From positions 682,001-746,000 of the forward strand of contig NZ_VIVR01000001.1 of the NCBI RefSeq assembly GCF_007828955.1: a stretch of DNA of 64,000 bases. The letters are read 5' to 3'. The stretch is from Kitasatospora atroaurantiaca. Its GTDB lineage: Bacteria; Actinomycetota; Actinomycetes; Streptomycetales; Streptomycetaceae. Position 1 is the stretch's first letter. The number at the start of each line of letters is the position of its first letter. The notes under the pieces were generated by a model. That model had not been told where the DNA came from and searched no databases. It was given only the letters and a program-made list of their open reading frames with translations. Made by a program: the position numbers and the translations under genes. Below are positions 42,694-51,124 of this stretch, piece after piece.

Positions 42694-44223
42694 GTGCCAC
42701 CTACACACTTCGATGTGCTGATCGTCGGTGCCGGAGCGGCCGGCTGTGTGCTGGCCGCCCGGCTCAGCGAGGACGAACGGGTCGCCGTCGGACTCATGGA
42801 GGCGGGACCGGACTACGGGCCGTTCGACCCGCGGCGCTGGCCGGCCGAACTGCTCAACGCGAAGTCGGCGGCACGCGGCCACGACTGGGATCTGACCGCG
42901 CCGTCATGCTGCGCTCGCGCCCGCGTGGTCGGCGGCTCGTCGGCACACAACGGATGTTGGGCCACTATTGGCGCCGCCGCCGACTACGACCGGTGGGCGG
43001 CGTTCTCCGACGGCGCCTGGGACTACCGGACTCTGCGGCCCTACCTGCGGGAGGCGATGGCCAGACTGCGGGTCCGTTCGGTACCGCAGACCGACCGCAC
43101 GGCGTGGCACCAGGCGGTGATCGAGGCGGCCGGCACGGTCGGCCTGCCCTATCTGGAGGACATCAACGGCGAAACCGAGCGGGAGGGCGTTGGCTGGGTG
43201 CCGCTGAATGCGGTGGGTTCCACGCGCTGGCACGCCGCGTTCGCCTACCTCGATCCGATCCGCAGTCGACCGAACCTCCGAATCATCGCGGATTCCGTGG
43301 CGGCGCAGGTGGAATTCGACGGCACCAGGGCGACCGGAGTGCTGACCGCCTCTGCCGCCGAGGGCACCGGCCGATACCGGCGGTTGACCGCCGATGTGGT
43401 GGTGCTGTGCTGCGGCACCTACGGCAATCCGCCGTTGCTGATGCGAAGCGGTGTCGGTCCGGAGCCGGTACTGCGGGCCTTGGGTGTCCCGGCATCGCAT
43501 CCGCTGGCCGGCGTGGGTGAGAACCTGGTCGACCACAGCTCGCTCCGCGTGTCGCTGAACCCGCTGCCGACCTTGACCGCGGCCATGCCGGACGCGGCCG
43601 AGTCCTACGTCGCGCAGACCGTGATCAAGGCTCGGTCCGGCCAGGCAGCCGACGAGTTCTGGGACCTGCACATCGTGCCCGCCGCAGGGCCGGCCAAGGA
43701 CGCACAGGGCTTCTCCACCGGGCCGCTGTCGGCGAGTCTCTACGTGTTCGTGATGACCCCGCGCTCGCGCGGCAGGGTACGGGCGAAGTCGCTGGACCCA
43801 TCGGCCCAGCCGGTGATCGAGCACGGGTTCTTCACCGACCGGGAGGGCCATGACGCGCAAGTGGTCCTGGACGGTGTCGAGTTGGCCCATCAGCTGGCCA
43901 AGACCGATCGCCTGACCGAGCTGGCCGGCCTGACACCGTGGTCGGACGAGCAGCGGGAGGACGCCGCGATCCAGCAGGCCGCCGGTGGCTACTGGCATCC
44001 GGTCGGCACCTGCGCGATGGGCCCTGCCCGCGATCCGATGGCGGTGGTCGACGCACGCGGCCTCGTACACGGGCTGGACAACCTCTATGTGGCTGACGCC
44101 TCGGTAATGCCGGTCATTCCCAGAGCGAACACGCATCTGACCACGGTGGCGGTCGCCGATCGGCTGGGTGAGCTGCTGGCGACCTCGCTGGGCGGCACAC
44201 AAGGAAACGGTCACCGGGCATGA
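42694..44223 (+). CDS. GMC-family FAD oxidoreductase
   Basis: About 509 residues. The FAD-binding loop is DVLIVGAGAAGCVLAARLSE, the second flavin motif is ARVVGGSSAHNG, and the C-terminal active-site region is GGYWHPVGTCAMG with the catalytic His. GMC enzymes oxidise alcohols (choline, glucose, cyclitols). GTG 42694 fits best, because GGAGGAG lies at 42681-42687; ATG 42667 would add nine residues and has no such site. It is coupled to the LLM gene (ATGA overlap) and divergent from the cyclase gene. It probably oxidises a cyclitol intermediate, though it could also be a tailoring enzyme. Confidence 0.85.
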   Translation: MPPTHFDVLIVGAGAAGCVLAARLSEDERVAVGLMEAGPDYGPFDPRRWPAELLNAKSAARGHDWDLTAPSCCARARVVGGSSAHNGCWATIGAAADYDRWAAFSDGAWDYRTLRPYLREAMARLRVRSVPQTDRTAWHQAVIEAAGTVGLPYLEDINGETEREGVGWVPLNAVGSTRWHAAFAYLDPIRSRPNLRIIADSVAAQVEFDGTRATGVLTASAAEGTGRYRRLTADVVVLCCGTYGNPPLLMRSGVGPEPVLRALGVPASHPLAGVGENLVDHSSLRVSLNPLPTLTAAMPDAAESYVAQTVIKARSGQAADEFWDLHIVPAAGPAKDAQGFSTGPLSASLYVFVMTPRSRGRVRAKSLDPSAQPVIEHGFFTDREGHDAQVVLDGVELAHQLAKTDRLTELAGLTPWSDEQREDAAIQQAAGGYWHPVGTCAMGPARDPMAVVDARGLVHGLDNLYVADASVMPVIPRANTHLTTVAVADRLGELLATSLGGTQGNGHRA

Positions 44224-45080
44224 GAGTGGGCCTACTGTCACCGAGCATGCCGCCGTTCGACTCACCGGAGGCGGTCCGCCTGCTCGTCACGCTGGCCGAG
44301 CGGCACGGTGCGGACTCGCTGTGGGTGCCCGAGCACGTGGTACTGCCCGCAGAGTCGTGCACTCGTTATCCGTACTCCGCGGACGGCGTAATGCCGGTAC
44401 CGGCGGAGTGGCCTTACCCGGATCCGTTGGCGTGGCTCAGTTACGTGGCCGGCATGACCTCCAGGATTCGGTTGGTCACCGGGATGTTGATCCTGCCCCA
44501 ACGCAACCCGGTGGTGCTGGCCAAGGAGACCGCGACCATCGACTTCCTGTCCGGCGGCAGGTTGTCGCTCGGCGTCGGTCTCGGCTGGTACCGGGAGGAG
44601 TTCGACGCGGTCGGGGTCGACTTCGACAATCGGGTCGACCGGTTCGAGGAGTACGTGCATGTGTTGCGCGCGCTCTGGAGCGACGAGGAGTCCTTTGCCG
44701 GCGGCCACCACCGGTTCCACCGTGCCCGCTGTTACCCCAAACCCGCTCAGCCCCGAGGGATCCCCCTGATCATGGGAGGACACAGCGTCGCGGCCGCGCG
44801 TCGAGCCGGCCGGTTGGCCGACGGATTCTTCCCAGTCGGCAGTGATCCGGCTCCGCTGTTTGCGCACTGCCGGCAGGCCGCCGCGGAAGCTGGTCGCGAT
44901 CCCGATGACATCACGCTGGCGGCGGGTGCCAGGCCGGCCACGGTCGAGCGGGCCAGGGAGCTGCGCGCCATGGGAGCGTCCGTGGTACTGGTGTATCCAC
45001 CAAAGGTTCCGATGGCCGATCTTCCCGACGCCTTCGCCGAGTTCACCGCCCAAGTCCTGGCCCCGATCACGGCCCTGTAG
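44220..45080 (+). CDS. F420-dependent LLM-class oxidoreductase
   Basis: A 286-residue luciferase-like TIM barrel: HGADSLWVPEHVVLP near the start, SRIRLVTGMLILPQRNPVVL and LAKETATIDFLSGGRLSLGVGLGW are hallmark blocks of the F420-dependent LLM family, followed by IPLIMGGHSVAAARRAGRLADGF. Such enzymes perform hydride transfer to C=C, C=N or ketones. It ends the cluster: after its stop the DNA turns into an IS110 fragment. An ATGA overlap links it to the GMC gene. A role in reducing the unsaturated cyclitol is conceivable but not shown. Confidence 0.88.
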   Translation: MRVGLLSPSMPPFDSPEAVRLLVTLAERHGADSLWVPEHVVLPAESCTRYPYSADGVMPVPAEWPYPDPLAWLSYVAGMTSRIRLVTGMLILPQRNPVVLAKETATIDFLSGGRLSLGVGLGWYREEFDAVGVDFDNRVDRFEEYVHVLRALWSDEESFAGGHHRFHRARCYPKPAQPRGIPLIMGGHSVAAARRAGRLADGFFPVGSDPAPLFAHCRQAAAEAGRDPDDITLAAGARPATVERARELRAMGASVVLVYPPKVPMADLPDAFAEFTAQVLAPITAL

Positions 45081-45089
45081 TCACGACCG

Positions 45090-45690
45090 CCCATCTCGGG
45101 CAGCCCGAGTCCACGCGCCGGCCTCCCGGATACGGCCACCGCCCTGGAGGCCGCTGCCGCCCAGCACACTGTGCTGCCCGGCGAGAGCGTCGCCGCGTCG
45201 ACCGTCGCCGACCTCGCGGCCCAGTTGCTCGCGCTGGACGAGCGGATCGGCGGCCTGGACAAGCAGATCAAGGAGGCCTTCCACGCCCACCCGCAGGCGA
45301 ACGTCATCGAGTCCATGCCGGGCATCGGCCCGATCCTGGGCGCCGAGTTCATCGTTGCCGCAGGCGACCTGGCCTCCTACGCCGACGCCGGCCGCCTCGC
45401 CTCCGCGGCCGGCCTGGTCCCGGTACCGCGCGACTCCGGCCGCCGCACCGGCAACCTGCACCGCCCCAAGCGGTACAGCCGCCGCCTGCGCAGGGTGTTC
45501 TACCTGTCCGCCCAGACCAGCATCATCAAGGACGGACCCAACCGGGACTTCTACCTCAAGAAGCGCGCGGAAGGCTGCAAGCACGTCCAGGCCCTGATCG
45601 CCCTGGCTCGCCGAAGGGTCAACGTGCTCTGGGCTCTTCTGCGCGACGGACGGGAGTTCACCCCGCCCAGCCGGTCGCGCAGGCGGCTTG
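45090..45690 (+). mobile_element. IS110-family transposase, 5'-truncated (copy 2)
   Basis: An uninterrupted frame encodes ALDERIGGLDKQIKEAFHAH, NVIESMPGIGPILGAEFIVA, AGLVPVPRDSGRRTGNLHRP and VFYLSAQTSIIKDGPNRDFY up to GREFTP. These are the C-terminal two thirds of an IS110 transposase with the helix-hairpin-helix and the Tnp_20 domain. The N-terminal RuvC-like DEDD domain is missing, so it cannot be active. The last 200 bases match 6874-7080 in the same orientation. The remaining 270 bases to the next gene hold only the promoter region. Confidence 0.85.
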
Positions 45691-45809
45691 ACTCGGTCGC
45701 TGAAACTCCCGGGCGGTCAACCCACCCTCTGCGCGTACCGCGCAAGGACGGCATACCGCAGGGATCAATGACCGTCAGCACCTACCACACGGCCAGTTCA
45801 ACCCGAGTA

Positions 45810-45831
45810 ATTTGCATATGATTTCGCAAAT
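45810..45831. promoter_or_regulatory. ATTTGC-N10-GCAAAT inverted repeat before the toxin operon
   Basis: ATTTGC (45810-45815) and GCAAAT (45826-45831) frame ten A/T-rich bases, about 135 bases before the first ATG of the toxin operon. A TATACT at 45911-45916 could be the -10 box. The whole stretch 45800-45920 is A/T-richer than its surroundings. Confidence 0.35.
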
Positions 45832-45963
45832 AGGACCCATTCTCTTAATGACTGACTTTCCTTCACTTGCATGGGATCGCGCCGCGAGACCACATGGAAC
45901 GCATGCGGACTATACTGTCGCCAATCGGTTTTTGCACGAAACTCCTTGTGGCGGAGGTACGGC

Positions 45964-46803
45964 ATGGCTGCGGATCCGACGGTGGTCAGCATGACCCGGT
46001 CCAGTCGGCAGACGTGCACCGTCATTCGGTTCCCCCGGGACAATCCTGCGGCAACCAAGGAGAGGCCGTTGATCGTCATGGTGGATTGCGGGACCACATC
46101 CGCAGATCCGCCGCCGGTGGCGGACCTGGTTCCGGAAGCATCCAAAGGCGTACGCCGCGTGGACTACCTGTTCCTCACCGGGCCAACCAGGAGCCACTAC
46201 AACGCACTGCCCGGGATTCCAACGGGATTCGAGTTCGGCACTGTCTGCGTGGCCGGGAGCGTGGAACAGTACGGCGCCGCGCAAGCATGGCTCAACGCGC
46301 GCGGCGCGATCGAGCTGCCCGCCCCGTACGGCAACGCGTTCGGCCCGTACCTGTCCAGGGGCAGTGCCCAGTTGTACATTCTCGCCGTCAACGCCTCCGG
46401 TGACCGCAACGCCGCCGACCCTGCAGTCAACGCCATGGTGCTGCTGCTGACCTACGGGACCAACGGGGTGCTGCTGCTCGGCGACGCCACCTCCGAGACC
46501 TGGCTGCTGGCCAAGGCGCGGCTTGAGACCGGCGGCACGGGCAACGCGCTGAAGGGCCTCACGAGCATCGCGCTCGTCGGACATCCCGACGCGGCATCAG
46601 CCGTCGGCGCACCGTGGATCGACGCCCCGGGCTGGGAAGTGACCGACATTGCCGTCGGGCCCGACCCAGTCGGCGCCACCCATCAGCCGGTCCGCGTTGC
46701 CCAGGTCGCCATCCCTGGCGAGGGCCGACCATCAGCATCGCCTCTCGTACTCGACTTCCCGACCAGTGCCCCGGAGGTACCGCGTGCCGTTGTCGCTGGC
46801 TGA
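45964..46803 (+). CDS. degenerate metallo-beta-lactamase-fold protein, first gene of the toxin operon
   Basis: A 279-residue protein. Strand and loop order (VMVDCGTTSAD, VDYLFLTGPTRSHYNALPG, GVLLLGDATSETW, IALVGHPDAAS) follows a metallo-beta-lactamase fold. The zinc motif, expected as THxHxDH after the first strands, is GPTRSHYN here, so most ligands are gone. The later GD and GH residues remain. It probably lacks hydrolase activity and may serve a structural or regulatory role. The start at 45964 has GGAGG six bases upstream. Its 3' end overlaps the next gene by 20 bases, so it is cotranslated with the DUF6603-like protein. Confidence 0.6.
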   Translation: MAADPTVVSMTRSSRQTCTVIRFPRDNPAATKERPLIVMVDCGTTSADPPPVADLVPEASKGVRRVDYLFLTGPTRSHYNALPGIPTGFEFGTVCVAGSVEQYGAAQAWLNARGAIELPAPYGNAFGPYLSRGSAQLYILAVNASGDRNAADPAVNAMVLLLTYGTNGVLLLGDATSETWLLAKARLETGGTGNALKGLTSIALVGHPDAASAVGAPWIDAPGWEVTDIAVGPDPVGATHQPVRVAQVAIPGEGRPSASPLVLDFPTSAPEVPRAVVAG

Positions 46804-49800
46804 ACTGGACAAGAGGCTGGATCGCCCTGGCGAGTCGTTCGCCCTCGCGCCGGGCGAACTCGGGATGAGGGAACTGGCCCCGCTGTTCGCCGCTCATCTG
46901 AGTACCTCCACGCTGTCGGTGGTCAAGCCGCGCCGGGTCCGCACCGGGAAATACCGGCTGACCGGGCTGACCACGGTCACGGGCCACCCGGGAAAGCCCA
47001 CGGTGACCGTGGACCTCTTCCCCGATCACGCCGAGAAGAACGTCGGCGCGATCCGGGTTACGATCACGCTCACCGGGTGGTCCGTGTACGGCGGCCTCAA
47101 CTTCGAACTGGACTTCCTACGCGCGCTCGGGTTCCGCGACCTGACCCTGACGCTGTCCGCCGAACTCGCCAAGGACGGCACCACGGCGGTCAAGACCGAA
47201 GTGTCCGCCGGATTCGACACTCCCACCGACGGCTACGCCGCGAACGGCGCTCGCGCGCGCCTGCTGGTCGCGCGGGAGGGCCGCACCGGCACGTACACAC
47301 TCAGCTCCGACCTTGCTCTCCCCCTGCCCGACATCTCACGGCTCACCGAGTTGCCCTTTCTGCTCAAGGCGGATGTGACACCTCCCGCTGCGGTCAAGGA
47401 GCTCCTCGCGGGGCTGTCCGTGACGCGCATCGCCGTCACCGCCGATGCCGACACCAGGAGACTCATCACCGCGTCGCTGCGCGTCCAGACGACCAAGGAA
47501 TGGCCGTTCGTGCCCGGCGCGGTCTCGCTGAAGAACCTCGGCCTTGAGATCGGCGTCACCTTCGACACGGACAAACCCCGGGTCTCGTGGGTGGTTTCTG
47601 GAGCCTGCGACATCCTCGGCTTCACCCTGGACGCGGTTGTCACCGGGCCTGGACTGACACAGCTGTCCGCCGAACTGACCGGCCCCGGAGCGAAGTTGCC
47701 CAAGCAGGTAGCCGATCACCTGGCTGGCACGCCCTTGCACGGACATGCCTTCACGCACGCGACGGCGGTCGCCGACCTGGCTGCGACCACGTTCACGATC
47801 TCCTGCGTACTGGATGGCGAGTGGGCTCTCGCCAGGGAGTTCGGCCTCACTCTGAGCGGGCTGTCGTTCAGCGCCACGAGCACCGGGATCGGCGCACTCA
47901 ATGTCTCGATCGCCGGGACGCTCCAGGCCGGCGAGGTCCGCATGTCGGCCGGTGCCTCCCGGCTGGGCAGGACGTGGGCAGTGGCGGCCGACGCGTACGA
48001 CGTCGACCTCGCCGGATTCACCCGCTGGCTCGACCGGCACACTTCGCTCTCCGTGCCCAAGCCGCTGAGCGGGCTCACCCTGACTCGGCTCGGCTTCACC
48101 TGGGCATCGGGCGCGGGCTCCGCGTTCACCGGCTCCGCGGCGATCCCGCTCGAGGACACGCTCCTCACGCTCGGGGTCAGCGCGGCCCTCGGCGCCAGGA
48201 AGAAGGCCGACCTCACGGTGACGCTGCCGGTATGCACGAACGGCACCCGGCAGGCGATCACGTTCACCGTCGACGTGGGCCAGGACCAGCAGACGGTGCT
48301 CATGCGTGGTAAGGCCGCCACCGGCGTGCCGTTCACGGCTGTCACCGACGCGCTCGGGATGCGAACGCCTGACGTACCGGCCGCGCTCGTGCCGACGGTG
48401 ACCGAACTGGACCTGGCGTACGACGCCACGAGGCGTACGCTGATCGCCGGGGCCAGGACCACGAACGCGAGCGTGGTCTTCGCTGGCCTGCGCGAGCAGG
48501 CGAAGGAGCCTGCCCAGTACGCGTTTTCCGCGAGCGTGACGCCACCGCCCGGCGCACCGGCAAGGCTGTCGCAGGTACCGCTGCTGCGCGGCAGGCTGCC
48601 GGAGGACGAGGACATCGCGGTCACCAAGCTGACACTGGTGTCCCTACCTTCGAAGATCACCCCGGCACTGATCAACAAGCTCAACGCGGCGATCACCACG
48701 TTGAACCGCCACCTGCCAACGTTCGCCGCCGACGGTGGAACCCGGCTCAACGTCGAGCTGAAGGTCGCCGGGGAGGCCAAGACACTCAGCCTCGACTGGG
48801 GCAAGGCGTCGGAGACCATCGCCGTGGGCACTCGGCCGGCGCTCGAGCGCCCCGTGGTCGAGCGCCCCGTGGTCGAACGCGCCGTGGTCGAAGGCTCAGT
48901 GGTTGAAGGCGCCGTGATCGAGAGCACCACCGGGGAGACCTGGTACGACGCCGTCGCCAACGCACCGAGCGCCACTGCCTGGCTGCCGGTGCGGCGCGGG
49001 TTCGGCCCGCTCCAGGTGGCGCGCGTCGGCATCGGCTACGCCGATCAGCGCGTGTGGGTCCTCTTCGACGCCTCGCTCGGCGCGGCCGGCCTGACGATCT
49101 CCGCACTGGGACTCGGGCTCGGCCTTGCACTGGACGGCACGTCCGTCGCGGCGCGGCTGGACGGCCTCGGCCTGGCGTACGACAAGCCGCCCATCGGGAT
49201 GTCCGGAGCGCTGATGATGCGACCGCCGGACGACAGGTACGACCTCAACATGGCGGGACTCGCCACGATCACCACGCCTCGGGTGGGGCTCGCCGCGGTC
49301 GGCAGTTACCTGCATGAGCGCGACGGTCAGACGTCGATGTTCCTGTTCGCGCAGGCGACCGGCACGATCGGCGGGCCGCCGCCGTTCGTGGTGACCGGGC
49401 TGGCCGCCGGATTCGGCTACAACAGCACCGTCCGCGCCCCCACCCTCGACGAGGTCGCCACGTTTCCGCTGCTGACCGGCGTCGAGGTGAAGGGCCGGTC
49501 TCCGTTGGAGGTCCTGGACTCGTTGGCCGGGCCGGGCGGGTGGATCACCCCGCTGGCGGGCCACGTCTGGCTGGCCGCCGGCATCCATGTCACCTCGTTC
49601 GAGTTGATCAAGGCGAAAGCCGTCGTACTCCTCGAGTTCGGCAGTGAGTTCACGGTTCGGCTGCTCGGCGAGGCGACAGCGGATTTCACCGAGGCGGGCC
49701 GGACCTACGCGCGGGTCGGCGTCGAGATGATCGCGCTCTTCCGGTCCTCGACCCGGACGCTCATGATGGACGGGCGGATGGCGGCAGGGTCGTACGTCAT

Positions 49801-51124
49801 CGACCCCGCCGCCGTGCTGTCCGGCGGATTCGCCTTCTACCTGTGGTTCCCCGGCAGTACGCACGAAGGCGACTTCGTGTACACGCTCGGCGGGTACCAC
49901 AAGGCGTTCCCGGTGCCGGCCTGGTATCCGAGGCCACGTCGGCTCTCCCTCTCCTGGGAGGCCTCGGGGTTGTCGATCGAGGGCGACGCGTACATGGCGC
50001 TGACCCCGTCGGCCGCGATGGCCGGCGGGAGGCTGGAAGCCGGCTACTCCCACCGCGGCTCGGCCGGGCATCTGTCCGCCTCGCTCACCGTGCAGACCGA
50101 TGTGCTGGTCGAGTGGAAGCCCTTCCACTTCGAGGCCACGTTCAGCGCCGACGTACGCTGGTCCGTCTCGTCCTGGATGCTCTGCGGCGGCTCCATCGAC
50201 GGCGAGGTCGGCGTCGACCTGGCCCTCTGGGGGCCCGCGACGGGCGGTCATCTCCGCATCAGCGTCTGGAAGTTCTCCGTCGGCGTCACCTTCGGCGCGG
50301 ACTGGACGGCGGGGCCGGAGGCGATCGCCTGGGACGCGTTCGCCAAGCTCCTTCCGCCGGGCGACCGGCTGTGCCTGACTGCGTTGTCGGGCCTGCTGCC
50401 CGGGGCCGCGGACGCGAAGAGACCCGCGCCGGACCAGAAGACGCCATGGGCCGTCGGCGCACACGGATTCCGGTTCCGGCTCGGCGCGACCGTACCCGTC
50501 ACCTCGCTCACGGTCGGCGGTCTGGGCAGTACACCGCTGCCGCTCGCCGTGGAAGGGCGCCTCGACATCCGCCCGATGGCGCGCGAGGCGGTCCGCTCCG
50601 AGGTGACCCTCACCGTGACGGGTCCGGCCGGGGTCGCCACACCGGTCTGGAAGGAGGAGAAGGACGCCAGGGACTCGGACTGGGCCGTCACCCGCGAGGA
50701 ACACAAGGTACCCAAGGCGCTCTGGTCGGGGTCGATCAAACGGGCTCAGAGCATCGGGGACACCACCGACCCGCTCGTGACGGGACTGCTGACCGGCGTA
50801 GTGGTACGTATCCCGGACGCCGCCCTCACCGCCGGCCCCGGCGCCATCGACGAATCGGCCCTGCAGCGGACGGAACTGACGCCGCTGGGCGTCCTCTCGC
50901 TACCCGGCAAGGTCACCGGATACCCCGCCACCGTCTGCGAGGACTCGCTGAAACGGATCGCGCAGGCGGACAGTAAGGCCGCCGCACGGAAGGAAATGTA
51001 CGACGAGCTGGTGCGCCTCGGCGTCGGCCCCGGCGCCAACGAATCGGTTTCCCGGCTCGCCGCCGGCGCCGACCACGCCTTCGCCGACCGCCCGCTCGTC
51101 GTCACCGCCGGAGCCGCCTCGTGA
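46784..51124 (+). CDS. giant DUF6603-like protein of the toxin operon
   Basis: A 1446-residue protein without signal peptide. The first 680 residues are repeating beta-rich blocks with Thr/Leu alternation (LRDLTLTLSAELAKDG, FSATSTGIGALNVSIAGT), suggesting a long beta-solenoid or barrel. A Val-rich tandem repeat follows at residues 687-713. From about 730 to 1250 the sequence (PLQVARVGIGYADQRVWVLF, FVVTGLAAGFGYNSTVRAPT, ASFTLGGYHKAF-like) fits what I know as DUF6603, found in bacteria and fungi without function. GTG 46784 is the start, with GGAGG upstream. It might be the scaffold or carrier of the complex; this is inference from size and position. Confidence 0.65.
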   Translation: MPLSLAELDKRLDRPGESFALAPGELGMRELAPLFAAHLSTSTLSVVKPRRVRTGKYRLTGLTTVTGHPGKPTVTVDLFPDHAEKNVGAIRVTITLTGWSVYGGLNFELDFLRALGFRDLTLTLSAELAKDGTTAVKTEVSAGFDTPTDGYAANGARARLLVAREGRTGTYTLSSDLALPLPDISRLTELPFLLKADVTPPAAVKELLAGLSVTRIAVTADADTRRLITASLRVQTTKEWPFVPGAVSLKNLGLEIGVTFDTDKPRVSWVVSGACDILGFTLDAVVTGPGLTQLSAELTGPGAKLPKQVADHLAGTPLHGHAFTHATAVADLAATTFTISCVLDGEWALAREFGLTLSGLSFSATSTGIGALNVSIAGTLQAGEVRMSAGASRLGRTWAVAADAYDVDLAGFTRWLDRHTSLSVPKPLSGLTLTRLGFTWASGAGSAFTGSAAIPLEDTLLTLGVSAALGARKKADLTVTLPVCTNGTRQAITFTVDVGQDQQTVLMRGKAATGVPFTAVTDALGMRTPDVPAALVPTVTELDLAYDATRRTLIAGARTTNASVVFAGLREQAKEPAQYAFSASVTPPPGAPARLSQVPLLRGRLPEDEDIAVTKLTLVSLPSKITPALINKLNAAITTLNRHLPTFAADGGTRLNVELKVAGEAKTLSLDWGKASETIAVGTRPALERPVVERPVVERAVVEGSVVEGAVIESTTGETWYDAVANAPSATAWLPVRRGFGPLQVARVGIGYADQRVWVLFDASLGAAGLTISALGLGLGLALDGTSVAARLDGLGLAYDKPPIGMSGALMMRPPDDRYDLNMAGLATITTPRVGLAAVGSYLHERDGQTSMFLFAQATGTIGGPPPFVVTGLAAGFGYNSTVRAPTLDEVATFPLLTGVEVKGRSPLEVLDSLAGPGGWITPLAGHVWLAAGIHVTSFELIKAKAVVLLEFGSEFTVRLLGEATADFTEAGRTYARVGVEMIALFRSSTRTLMMDGRMAAGSYVIDPAAVLSGGFAFYLWFPGSTHEGDFVYTLGGYHKAFPVPAWYPRPRRLSLSWEASGLSIEGDAYMALTPSAAMAGGRLEAGYSHRGSAGHLSASLTVQTDVLVEWKPFHFEATFSADVRWSVSSWMLCGGSIDGEVGVDLALWGPATGGHLRISVWKFSVGVTFGADWTAGPEAIAWDAFAKLLPPGDRLCLTALSGLLPGAADAKRPAPDQKTPWAVGAHGFRFRLGATVPVTSLTVGGLGSTPLPLAVEGRLDIRPMAREAVRSEVTLTVTGPAGVATPVWKEEKDARDSDWAVTREEHKVPKALWSGSIKRAQSIGDTTDPLVTGLLTGVVVRIPDAALTAGPGAIDESALQRTELTPLGVLSLPGKVTGYPATVCEDSLKRIAQADSKAAARKEMYDELVRLGVGPGANESVSRLAAGADHAFADRPLVVTAGAAS
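48844..48921 (+). repeat. 15-bp tandem repeat encoding (E-R/G-x-V-V) units
   Basis: Five to six consecutive 15-base units of the type CGCCCCGTGGTCGAG, decaying towards the 3' end, code for RPVVE, RPVVE, RAVVE, GSVVE and GAVIE. The repeat joins the N-terminal beta region to the DUF6603-like region. Confidence 0.8.

Noticed and set aside
45171..45821. Complete IS110 transposase gene
   Set aside because: The N-terminal DEDD catalytic domain is missing and the frame runs past the normal C-terminus into unrelated DNA.
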